Shown: positions 45,955 through 54,923 of the stretch, in pieces | How positions within the stretch are numbered: position 1 is the stretch's first letter | Layout of the letters: the number at the start of each line of letters is the position of its first letter | Source of the DNA: Pseudopyrenochaeta lycopersici | Lineage: Eukaryota; Ascomycota; Dothideomycetes; Pleosporales; Pseudopyrenochaetaceae | Assembly (NCBI GenBank): GCA_003313425.1 | Contig: NHZP01000059.1 | Span: 214,875 to 278,874 of the forward strand | Length of the DNA stretch: 64,000 nucleotides | Direction of reading: 5' to 3' | Notes under the pieces: generated by a model | Seen by the model: the letters and a program-made list of their open reading frames with translations, nothing else | Told to the model about the DNA's origin: nothing | The model's database searches: none | Position numbers and translations under genes: made by a program

Positions 45955-47384
45955 GAAGAGAGACAGATGCTTAATTATACAAGTTCAGTCTATGGCATAG
46001 CGCGCCTTGATCAAAGAAGCTGACCTCGCGATCTAGTTGTCTAATTGAATACGTCAGCCAGGACCCATGAGATCTGCTTACAATAAGTGAGATCAGATGC
46101 GGACAGAACAACAAGAAATAATTACTAAGAAGCGATTGAAGATCAACTTACTCAGGAACAGATGGCGTTGCGACGCACCATGCTGAAGAACGTTCATGTC
46201 ACGCATGAACAAGCTTGCGAGATCACCTAAACATGCGTACGAACATCTTTAATTCACCGTAGGATGTTAAGCATTCTGTCTTGTTATTCGATTTCATTGA
46301 ACCATATTGTTAATGTTAATTTTCTTTGTTCATAAGATCATCACTTCCTGCGGAAACTTAGCAGTATATATATGCTTTGTGTCGAAACCTGTTTTACAGG
46401 CAACTGTTCGTGTACATAGTATCAGGTAATTTTCCTCCTGAACAATTAAGATGTGTCCTGCTAATGCGCATTAATGGTCTCAAGTCGCACGTGACCGTCT
46501 CTCTCATTGTCATGGACATCACAGTGAGTGGAACAATAAACATATAACGGGGGCTATTGATGTATATAAATATGCGGCGCTTTGTCTGTCAAGACAAGAA
46601 TTAAAGAATGCTACCTATCCAAAGAGATGTTCAGTACTGGAAACGGTGATGTACTAGGAATAGCTGTGAATTTTCTACCTATGGCCGAGTCTGATAACAA
46701 TCGCCTGGGTTGTAGTTGAAACCAGGATCCAGAACTAGGGCCCTGTAACAGAGCGGTGGCGAGGGTCTGAAAAGGGAACCCTCGCGAGTTCAAGGGTAGC
46801 ACCTACAACGAATAGGGGGTGGAAAGGTCCCAGAATCGGGCTTACACCCAAGGACAGTATCTCTGAGATCGTGAATTAGTAAATAGCATGAACTATGGTA
46901 GTAAACAGCTCTATTCGCCGTGATGCATCAACGCTAGGGGGTTTGGCCCGGGTCGGATCTCAGATCAACGCTTTGGCGAGCACAGGCTCCGAAGCACCAA
47001 GCCTGGTAACGGTGGCGCACCTGATGTGCTCCATCGAAAGAGCCTTTCCACTTGATGAGTAAAAAGTTAATCGCAGCGAAAAATTGCTTAGTAGGAATAA
47101 TCGCTGGGTGCGGATTATTGCTGGGTGGGAAATCGCTGGGGTCTGTGGGCAGAAGGGATCAATGTGGGAACCCCTCTGGTCCTCCACGACCGTTTCTCTC
47201 CACGGTGTCGAACATCACATGTCAAAATTCACAGTGAGTCCGATATCTCGTCTATCAGCCAGGATAATCAGTGTATGTATACTATATATTCGAACGATCA
47301 CTTGCTCAACACTGAACATTTGTGAACGGCATAGCCGCTGCAAGACAAGATAAAAATTCAATATCAACTAATTCAAGCCTACAA
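45955..47384. other. Intergenic with LTR-like fragments
   Basis: No gene recognised. Two segments, about 46508-46605 and about 47206-47350, share order and words (TGTC...ACATCACA, CACAGTGAGT, a TATATA box, CAAGACAAGA) and may be decayed LTRs of one family. The second ends at CCTACA followed by ACTGGCGCTCT, a possible LTR end plus primer-binding site. Confidence 0.35.
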
Positions 47385-47570
47385 CTGGCGCTCTCCTGAG
47401 CCGCTCGAGAGCCTGGCTCTCCACGGCGATCTCCTCTCCAGGGAGCGGTCCTCTCCACGAAGATCTCTCTATGGCGCTGTTCTCCCTACGGAGAATGTCT
47501 TCTCGGAGGCTTTCTCTCCGCAGCGCTATTCTCTACAGAGTCATTCTCTCCCTAGAGTGTATTACTCCTT
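47385..47570. repeat. CTCTCC-rich segment with clustered small hairpins
   Basis: About 180 bp in which CTCTCC/TTCTCC and GGAGA words alternate, giving potential hairpins such as TTCTCC-CTAC-GGAGAA and CGGAG...CTCCG. No coding frame of note. It starts with AACTGGCGCTCTC, close to AACTGGCGCTCTG at 50672. Confidence 0.55.
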
Positions 47571-47843
47571 AGTATTTATTTGCTACTTTATATATCTCTA
47601 TACACACAGTTATAGCTCTCTCCTTCTATACTATTTAATTATTTAGATCTATATATTAGGTATTACAATTTGCTAGATTTATAGCTAATTTAGAGGAGTT
47701 CTCACAGCGAATGTTAAAAATATTGATGATTTTGTCCTGATTAGGGTGTTTACTTATTTTGAAAAGTATAATATACTATACGAATCCGTATATACAACGA
47801 TCCACTTGCCAACCCTACTCAAGACCCAGCTATAATCGGTGAT

Positions 47844-48368
47844 TTACTCCCAGCACTTATACGAGCTAATATTATCATTCATGTGTCCCCAGTTGACCCT
47901 GCCATTGACAGTCGACTGGTCACCGCGACAGCCCCCGTGCTCAAACACGGTACAAGTGCTTCCACGTGTATCAGTGGATGAGATACGATCGTTCCAGCCA
48001 CTATTGATATTGTCTGTTCTCTTCTTATCAGATACTGCTATAAAGGGTCTACATTTTGGACAAAGTTTTAAAAGCTTAAAACCTGTAAACTTACAGCAGA
48101 CACCGTTATTAATGCCGGTAATAGTCAAGCAGGAGCCACCAAAGTTGGCGTGCTCGCACACGAGAATGCTAGAAGCCCGGGCCTGTAGGAGGTCCTTAGG
48201 ATGGAGTCTAGCGCTCAAGGCCGGAACAGCGGTCCCGAAAGTATCAGCGTCCATGGTAGCTGCGTTAGAGGGGGTCCTCAATGAGCCGGGAATCGGGGTG
48301 TTGTCATTGTGGACCTTGGCCAGGACGGTGGCCGCGAAGGCGAGAGTGAGGACCTGGGAGAGCTGCAT
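47844..48368 (-). CDS. Small secreted beta/gamma-crystallin-like protein
   Basis: 174 aa, intact, no intron needed. Residues 1-17 (MQLSQVLTLAFAATVLA) are a clear signal peptide. About 18-62 look like a propeptide or linker. The C-terminal 110 residues hold two Greek-key-like motifs: LVCEHANFGGSCLTI...WNDRISS, then CTVFEHGGCRGDQSTV...MNDNISS. The paired (W/M)ND-x-ISS segments are characteristic of beta/gamma-crystallin-type domains, which often bind calcium. Nine cysteines lie in the mature part (including CC and CPKC), consistent with disulphides and an extracellular location. Such fungal proteins have been linked to structural, antimicrobial or host-contact roles; the sequence does not decide between them. 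Its codon use and CA/TG content are normal, with no sign of RIP despite transposons on both sides. Confidence 0.85.
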   Translation of the reverse strand: MQLSQVLTLAFAATVLAKVHNDNTPIPGSLRTPSNAATMDADTFGTAVPALSARLHPKDLLQARASSILVCEHANFGGSCLTITGINNGVCCKFTGFKLLKLCPKCRPFIAVSDKKRTDNINSGWNDRISSTDTRGSTCTVFEHGGCRGDQSTVNGRVNWGHMNDNISSYKCWE

Positions 48369-48494
48369 GGTGCTAGTAGCTTGGGTAAAGCTGGCTTAGG
48401 ATTGATAGATAGGGTGGGTTTAAGAGACTGGAGCTAGAGATGAGGCTGCAATGTAGAGAGAGCGTGGCAATAAAATGTAAGAGCATCACGGCCA

Positions 48495-48501
48495 TTTTAT
48501 A
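48495..48501 (-). promoter_or_regulatory. Candidate TATA box of the secreted-protein gene
   Basis: TATAAAA on the minus strand, 127 bp upstream of the ATG at 48368, with a pyrimidine-rich stretch between it and the ATG. Assigned by position only. Confidence 0.4.
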
Positions 48502-49127
48502 CACATTCTCTACCCTCTCGGCCAACACCAGATACCACCTCGCCCTCAGGGGTAACAGCAAGAATAACTCCAATAAGGGAAGGTCAGAGCATACCACGCC
48601 GCGTAGCCGGTGAAGTCTTCCAGTTTAAGGTAGTGTCTGACCATTACTACTCCTCCATGTGGTCTGTACTTCAGGCTGATTCCAACGCCACGCTCCTTGG
48701 ATCCCTTTGCCCAATAAACTTACCAATCGCAAGCCTGGCGTGATGTCAAATGATATATCGCCAAGACTCAAAATCCGTAGGATTGTAGTATAGGACATAA
48801 CGGCCAATAATACGTATGTCTTATAGAATGTTGGGTTCATAGAGTGGAAGCTCTGCATGCAGTAAGATTGTCTTTATTGAAATGGCTATACCCTTGCTTA
48901 ATGCAGGATTAAGGTGCATCCTGCTGTAAGTCTTACCTTTATTGGAATATTCATATCCGTAAGCCTCAATATACTAGGGCTCAATGTAAACCTTTACTGA
49001 ACGCGGAGTTTGGGCACAATATGCGGTAAGTCGTCGTTCGCACAGTCTTGATTCCCAACGACTGGAGTTGGCGACTAAAAACAATCCTGCAAGCCGCCCC
49101 TTCGGTGATTTAGATCGCCTTTACGTT
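48502..49127. other. Intergenic, no recognised gene
   Basis: Two related short words recur near 48862-48960 (GTAAG...CTTTATTG), perhaps an old duplication. A minus-strand open stretch (48625-48858) resembles no known family. Confidence 0.35.
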
Positions 49128-49419
49128 TAGCATTCTAGAAAGTCTAAGATGGCCCGTGTCTAAGGACCGGAGTGAGGAAGCACTCGAGATATTGATTAAG
49201 TATCACGCCGAGGGTGATGCATCTAAAGAATTGTCTCATGTCGAGCTTGCCGAGATCCGAAAGGCCTCGGAGATTAAAAGTGATTCCCGCGCCAGAGGCT
49301 GGTCGGAGCTGTTCCAAACGAAAGGAATGCGTCATCGTTCGCTTGTCGCCGCAGGCTTGGGGCTTTTTGTCCAATTCAGTGGGTACAGTATTTGCTCACT
49401 AGCGTGGCTACCTCTTTGA
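49128..49419 (+). pseudogene. Fragment of an MFS sugar transporter
   Basis: The plus strand reads ILESLRWPVSKDRSEEALEI, then HVELAEIRKASEI, RGWSELFQTKGMRHRSL and GLGLFVQFSG. This is the cytoplasmic loop between TM6 and TM7, and the start of TM7, of fungal hexose/lactose-permease-type transporters (family: PESPRWL, then QFSGN). Homology ends after FSG. Of the usual 12 membrane helices only a small part remains, with no start codon, so it is a gene fragment, possibly captured or left by deletion. Confidence 0.75.
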
Positions 49420-49764
49420 GATCTCCATTTTTTATGCACTTACGCACATACGATAGGTCCAACTGCATCAGGCATCTCGTCTAGGGTACAAAGCTCTGAC
49501 TGATTACGATTCATGGGTGGCCAAGGCACAGTAACAGCCGAATAGCCTCTCGATCATTGCATTGCTATTTTCAGCCTCCAAGCACTTTATGGCCCCACCT
49601 AAATTATAGAGCACAGCTGCCAAGGAGAAAGTAGAAGGCAGGCCTAGAAGAATGGCCTCGTATGTAAGTATATCTACAAAATTTTTCCATTAGCTAGATT
49701 GCAAGCTATGCAATATATTTTGAATATCATAATACTATTAGCAAGTTACTTTTAGAAAATCTAA
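49420..49764. other. Intergenic, no recognised gene
   Basis: The continuation of the transporter is not found here. No other gene seen. Confidence 0.4.
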
Positions 49765-49865
49765 GAGGATGAGACAGGACACTAGACATGGAGTGATAGT
49801 TATGCATGTATTGTCTAAGGAGCTAGACTTGAGTAAGATAGGAGCCGTATACGAGTACCGAGTGC
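49765..49865 (+). repeat. Diverged direct repeat, copy 1
   Basis: Roughly 100 bp resembling 50140-50245: a shared TTGTCTAAGGA(G/T)CTAGA core and a shared end, TACGA(G/A)(T/C)ACCGAGTGCG. The pair brackets an LTR-like sequence. Confidence 0.6.
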
Positions 49866-49866
49866 G

Positions 49867-50119
49867 TGTTACGATCCTACCAGCCAAGGCTACTCGCTAA
49901 GTAAGGCTGACCATCCCAACGAAGCTAGGAAGGTCGCGTAAGCGCTCACTACAAAGTTGTAACAAGAAAACGAGCTCAGGAGTAAGTAGGAGATCAATCA
50001 CTATTTTGCTATCTAGTATACTCTAGCTATATATATACAAAGCGCTTAGCGCAGCAAGCCCCTTACTTAGCTGCTCTTTAGCTTAAAGAGAGAGATCTTA
50101 GGAGCAGTCATTATTACAA
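49867..50119 (+). repeat. LTR-like sequence between the direct repeats
   Basis: Begins TGTTACGATCCTACCAGCC, close to the start of the chromovirus LTR (TGTTACGATCCTGCCAGGA), and ends TTACAACA. The interior is unlike the chromovirus LTR and no 5-bp target duplication is visible, so a solo LTR of a related family is only a suggestion. Confidence 0.4.
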
Positions 50120-50139
50120 CAAAAGTTGATAGGATCGGA

Positions 50140-50245
50140 TGGATCAGACAGGGCACAGGGCACGTATGTGATGGCCATACATATATTGTCTAAGGATCTA
50201 GATTAGAGGGGGTCGGGGCTAAATACGAACACCGAGTGCGCCAAG
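50140..50245 (+). repeat. Diverged direct repeat, copy 2
   Basis: Partner of 49765-49865; differences are mixed, not only transitions. Confidence 0.6.
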
Positions 50246-50670
50246 CCACTATAGCTGTGGAGCACCAAGAATCTATATCAGTTCCACTAGGCCCTCTTAA
50301 TAAGCGACTGCCGTCTCCCTACCATAAGCTTACAGGCTTACTAACATGGGCCTCTATCCTGTCTCTTATCCTATCCAAATGTCTAAATGCTCTATCCTTC
50401 TAAAATCTGTAATCTTGCGCTATGTTTTTGTTAAGGCCTTCCTTGGGTGAGGGTGGTTTGAACTCTCGGGGCCAAGGCGGGTGCTATAGTTGGTTTTCGC
50501 GGATAGTCAGAGTTGACAAGTGCACGGGGGTAGTACGAGAAGGTTGCGGTATGTATCGATCAGGTACTTGGGGTTATAGCGTTGATCAACGATTCAAGTA
50601 ACTAAGTAAATTGAATACTAAGATTGAACACACCCTTACAGTGAGGTTGCGTTCGCTAACTATATACATG

Positions 50671-50770
50671 TAACTGGCGCTCTGCGAAGAGCGCTCTTCA
50701 CAGATCGATCACGTGACCTCTTAGCTGCATAGGGAGAGGCGCTCTTTGAAGAGCGCGGAGGCTTTTTGGC
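50671..50770. repeat. GC-rich palindromes
   Basis: Contains GAAGAGCGCTCTTC, a perfect 14-bp palindrome, and GCGCTCTT-TG-AAGAGCGC, an 8-bp stem with a two-base loop, about 50 bp apart, each overlapping further GCGCTCT words. It sits in low-gene sequence; the role is unknown. Confidence 0.75.
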
Positions 50771-50978
50771 CCGGTGTCTAGCGATTGGCCCCTCTGAGTC
50801 CGGATCGTCACAGGCTACTTATATAGCTAAGTAGTAGTAGAGGCCTATAGACTAGTAGTAGCTTTATCTATCTTTACTTAGCTAGTATAGAAATATTAAT
50901 ACGTTTGTTTTAAAAAGCTATATATATTCTGCCGCCATTTTCAGCGGCATATGTCACTCTTGTCGTAGGGCATTGTCG

Positions 50979-51242
50979 TCAGTGGTGAGTCTGTATAGTG
51001 CAGCAAGTATCGATCCAGAAATACCGCAGGCCGTCTTGCCTTGCCTGCTCTCCACAGAACTGGATCTTCTCGTAGCCGAGCTTGTCCTTGCCCGTGCCAC
51101 TTGTTATGTCCTCAAAGGTGACCTCCTCTGTATCTGCTCCCCAGGTGTGGGAGAGTATCGCGTAGGGACGGAACATGTCTTCGACAGCTAGGTCGTCAGT
51201 CAGGCTAACCTCGCCTTTAACGCTGTATTGCAAGAGCCGCAT
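50979..51242 (-). pseudogene. N-terminal fragment of a HET-domain protein
   Basis: Starts at ATG 51242 with MRLLQYSVKGEVSLTDDL, the typical N-terminus of one HET subfamily. PYAILSHTWGADTEEVTFED and GYEKIQFCGEQARQDGL follow, then YFWIDTCC, the second conserved box. It ends shortly after, with TIQTHH and a stop, where the family has IDK and often an intron. The remaining HET domain and C-terminal region are not found downstream on this strand, so it is a truncated gene. It differs in type from the HET relic at 7-9 kb. Confidence 0.8.
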
Positions 51243-52604
51243 CGTTCCGCGTGGGGCTATAAGAGGCGCGTACGGCGGGAAGAGGAACGTGGAGGCTCAA
51301 GGGCGACAACCCGAAGGGTTAGGACGAGGCTGATCAGTCGGCACTGGAGCATGCCTACCTAAGCACGAGATCAGCGAACGCATAGGGAACTGAACGTAGG
51401 GTTTTACTAGAGTAGAGCATTGGTGGCGGCACATTGCAAGACCGGCTGTCACTGCTATTCTTTGCCATATCCTAAGGCCTGGTGAGGTGGCTAGACAGGC
51501 TCCGCGAGGGGCAGGTGCGGCTGAACGCGCATGTGTGCAAGGCTGCAGGCAGCGTTCCGACTTCCGCAGGTTGCAGTGCCCCACAGGGAATGTTCGCATT
51601 TTGAGGAGAAATAATCGTCCCGATCGAAATGAGAGGGCGTTCACTTCAGAAGCTACTGTAGCCGATAGGCGCGGAAGCGCGCATTGCTAGAAACATAAGA
51701 TTGTTTTGCGCAGTTGAGCCTGGCTACAGCTGCAAGAGCAAGTGATGGGGCTTGCAAGGCTAACGTGACAGGGACTACGCTCAGCCACGCGCCAAACAGC
51801 TCCAAGCTTGGCTTTCCGGATAATATACTTAAATTACGCCACAATAATTACACAAGCAGTGCAACGCTGTTGTAAGCTAGCCGAACCTGGGCTCGCGTCG
51901 AATAGAAGTACCAGATAGGGGTGGCGGGGTTGCATGAATTTGCGCGCCATAGCAGACATAAGGCTGCTGTAACTTTCTAGCACTAAATTAAGGCTCTAAG
52001 GCTCAGATAAGACCTATACCTAAGTATTGTAGGTATTATAAGAACAGCGGTAGTGCTGTAGTAGAGAGACACTATTACAGTATAGAACAAGGCGCTGTGC
52101 AAATTAGGCGCGAAGGCGACGATACAAATATAATTTATAGATAGGAGAAGTTCTAAATGTTTAGTAGTAGCTATAGTACAGTACTTTAAGAGAAATTTAG
52201 TAGATTTTAACGTGTACGTGGAGTTATTGTGGCTTGAAGTTGAAGTACCCCTCATATTTTGCGGCACGGTGGGTTTTGCGCGACGCAGGGGGGGACGTTA
52301 CGCCGTACTTTATTGCCATGAGTCACATAACCTAATACTGCAATATAGTTGTGAAGGACGATTAAGCAAACAAGATATAATTCTAGCCTTCCTCGCCAGA
52401 TGGCTCCGATTTCGAAATCGTTACGGCTTTAAAGCTACAGTCTTAAACAGCTTTATTGCAACGTGTTTGATTTGCATAGCATCTTATAACAAATTCGAGA
52501 AGGCTTTCAGCTCGTTAGAAAATGCCAGCAGTACAGATTCATGCGTTACTAGTAAGTCATGCGCATCGAGTAGATTAATTGCCTCGAAGGAGACGTCGCC
52601 CTAA
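51243..52604. other. Normal-composition sequence with unassigned open stretches
   Basis: Overlapping open stretches on both strands (51297-51644 minus, 51487-51690 plus, 51653-51844 minus, 52212-52604 plus). On the minus strand 52600-52430 reads GDVSFEAINLLDAHDLLVTH and ESVLLAFSNELKAFSNLL before TAA, which looks protein-like and may be a decayed gene. I recognise no family. Confidence 0.35.
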
Positions 52605-54557
52605 ATCCACGACGGTAACCTGTTTATGCACTAGATTAGTGTCCGCCTTATACTATATTATATTAAGGCTTAGCTTCTAGGAAAGCGTTTCTTTAGGGGT
52701 TTCGCTTACAGCGTAATCTAGAATCTGGCTATATAAGCTAAGAAAACCCTCGCTTTTCTTCCTACTCTTTCTCTTATTAACATTAATAAGCTACCTACAA
52801 TTATTAGTAATACAGCTACTTCACAGTAAGCGCACCTACAGGAGATTAAGCGTTAGTGCTGACTACGTAGATATGGACAGTATCGACCAAGCTGAAGAAC
52901 GGAACGAGGCTTTGGGTCTTTAACTTAACTGCTCTCCGCGACATGTTTATTACAACTTATCTGCGACAGGGCCTTTAGGGCTCCCCTTTTGCCGTAGTCT
53001 AGTAGGCTTCTGAGATAGGGTTCAGTACAGTAACGAATGCTAGGCTAAGGGCGACTTTAGCTACGATAGCAGTACACTTGTTAGCTCTAACTATAAGTGC
53101 GTGCATTTGGCCTTTTCTTCTTTCATACTAATAGTCACCAGCGAACCTTTTGACGCGGAAAATCTTTACTATTCTTAAAGCGACGTCTATATCTAGCTTA
53201 TAATTACTTAGTTAATACTCTTTTTATTAGCTGTATATTAAGTAGTTACTGTAATTACTGAGCTGTTATCTATAGTATGCTATATACTTATTATTCTGTG
53301 TACTATTCTTATTATCTTATATATTTTATAGCTTTTGTTCGAAGAATTTAGCTCTTTAGCATTATATTTCTCTTTAATAATTCTTAGTTATTAGCATGCA
53401 TACCTCTAATGCTATAGCAGCAGGAAGGTCTACTCTTTTATTCGCTAATATTAGTCTACTATGCCTAAGACTCTAACTACCTATTTATTCCTTAGTTTGC
53501 CTGTTACTAGTAATGCGATTAATAATTTATACTACTTAAGAGAGCTAGTTAGGCTCCTAATCTCCTTTCTAACACTACAGTACTCTATAATAAAAATAGA
53601 AGAGGCCTTAACACTATATTATAATATCTGTAGCCCCTTAAAAATAGTATTTAGTAGTAAAAGCTAGCTCTATGTCTGTTAAAGGTACTAGAAGCACAAT
53701 ATTTAAGCAGCTTTAACACCTTTATAGCGCAAAAATCTATCTAAATGCTTAGATCGTCTACTAACTGCCTCTGTTACTAGCTGTTATAGTAAGAATTATA
53801 TTATTAAGATAGCTGTATCCTTATCTTAAGAATAGAATACACTAGAGTATAGCTAGTCCCCTAAGGTATATATCTTAAATACTATATATCTATAATTAGA
53901 AGTTACGTTGTTGCGAAGTAAAAGGAACCTTAAGTAACGCTTCTATTTTGTTGTATTTTAAACTATTATATATATACAGAAAGCGCCCTAAGTACAATGC
54001 GTCTGTAACTAAGATATAGTTAAGTAATAGTAATTATATACTCTTTAGGAGCCTTCTCTGCTATTAAGTTACAGATTTACTGCGAAAAAATAGTATTTAT
54101 TAATTTGTAATCTTTAGCTACTAATATAGCTGTAATCTCTAGATAAAATATAAACATACTAAGTCTAATATAAAAGCCTATTAACAATGTTTCTACTAGC
54201 GCTAAGTCTTACTTAGACGTCTCCCCTTATAATCCTTATCCTTGTTATTACCCTTCCTATCTATAAGGCTAAGGCACTCTTTAATAATATTATATAATAC
54301 TGCTTTAGCTGCAAGTAAATCTAAAGCCTGCTTAAATTAGAGTATTTTACTCTTTTCCTTACTATCTTCTAGAACCTTCCTTATCCTTAATTCTCCCTTT
54401 AGCTTCTTCTAATAGCTAATAGGCTCTAACACGCTTACTAGATTAATTAAATTACTTATTTCTAACTTCTTATAAAGATAATAAAATTCCGCGCAGAAGT
54501 CTGTAACTAAATTTTTAAGATAGTTACTATAGCTTTCTAGCTTTGCTATAAGAGGGT
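52605..54557. repeat. RIP-degraded repeat, unassigned
   Basis: CA/TG-poor, TA-rich sequence. Around 52830-52920 the plus strand reads SADYVDMDSIDQAEERNEAL in a less mutated patch. No domain identified. The solo LTR at 54558 inserted at its right end. Confidence 0.45.
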
Positions 54558-54923
54558 TGTGGAGGAAAAAGGGAGAGCTTGGCAACAGTTACCCAGGTGA
54601 TCTATGAGATGGACTACTGTTTTATCTAGGAGGCTTTAGGAGAGCCAGCTATATAAAGGAGAGCTGAGCACGGCCTATTACAGGGGCCATTATACGGTAG
54701 GAGCGTAAGCAGCGTGTACGCGTGCGCGAGCGCGTACGTGATCGCGCACGTGATCGCGCACGTGAGTCTACCTTCAGGTGTCTCCTGCGTGAGCTTGCCC
54801 ATCAGCTTGCACGTGAGCGCGCCCTTGAATGCACACAAAAGACGTGTCTCTCCAGGGTAAGCTCCTACGTCAGCGCGCACGTGAGCCTACCGTACCCCAG
54901 GTCACAGCGCGTTGTTTGCAACA
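54558..54923 (-). repeat. Second solo LTR, inverted relative of 44135-44513
   Basis: 366 bp, TGTGGAGGAA...TTGCAACA on the + strand, matching 44135-44513 in inverse orientation but with fewer copies of the CACGTG-containing unit (four CACGTG motifs). Flanks are AGGGT and AGGTT, a target duplication with one mismatch. Open frames across it come from the repeats. Confidence 0.88.

Noticed and set aside
51297..51844. Short frames in the GC-rich part of the second island as genes
   Set aside because: Overlapping on both strands, no recognisable domain, no splice-supported structure.
44135..54923. The inverted 379/366-bp repeats as termini of one 10.8-kb DNA transposon
   Set aside because: Each repeat has TG...CA ends and its own target duplication (GAAGT perfect; AGGGT/AGGTT near), which fits two independent solo LTRs.
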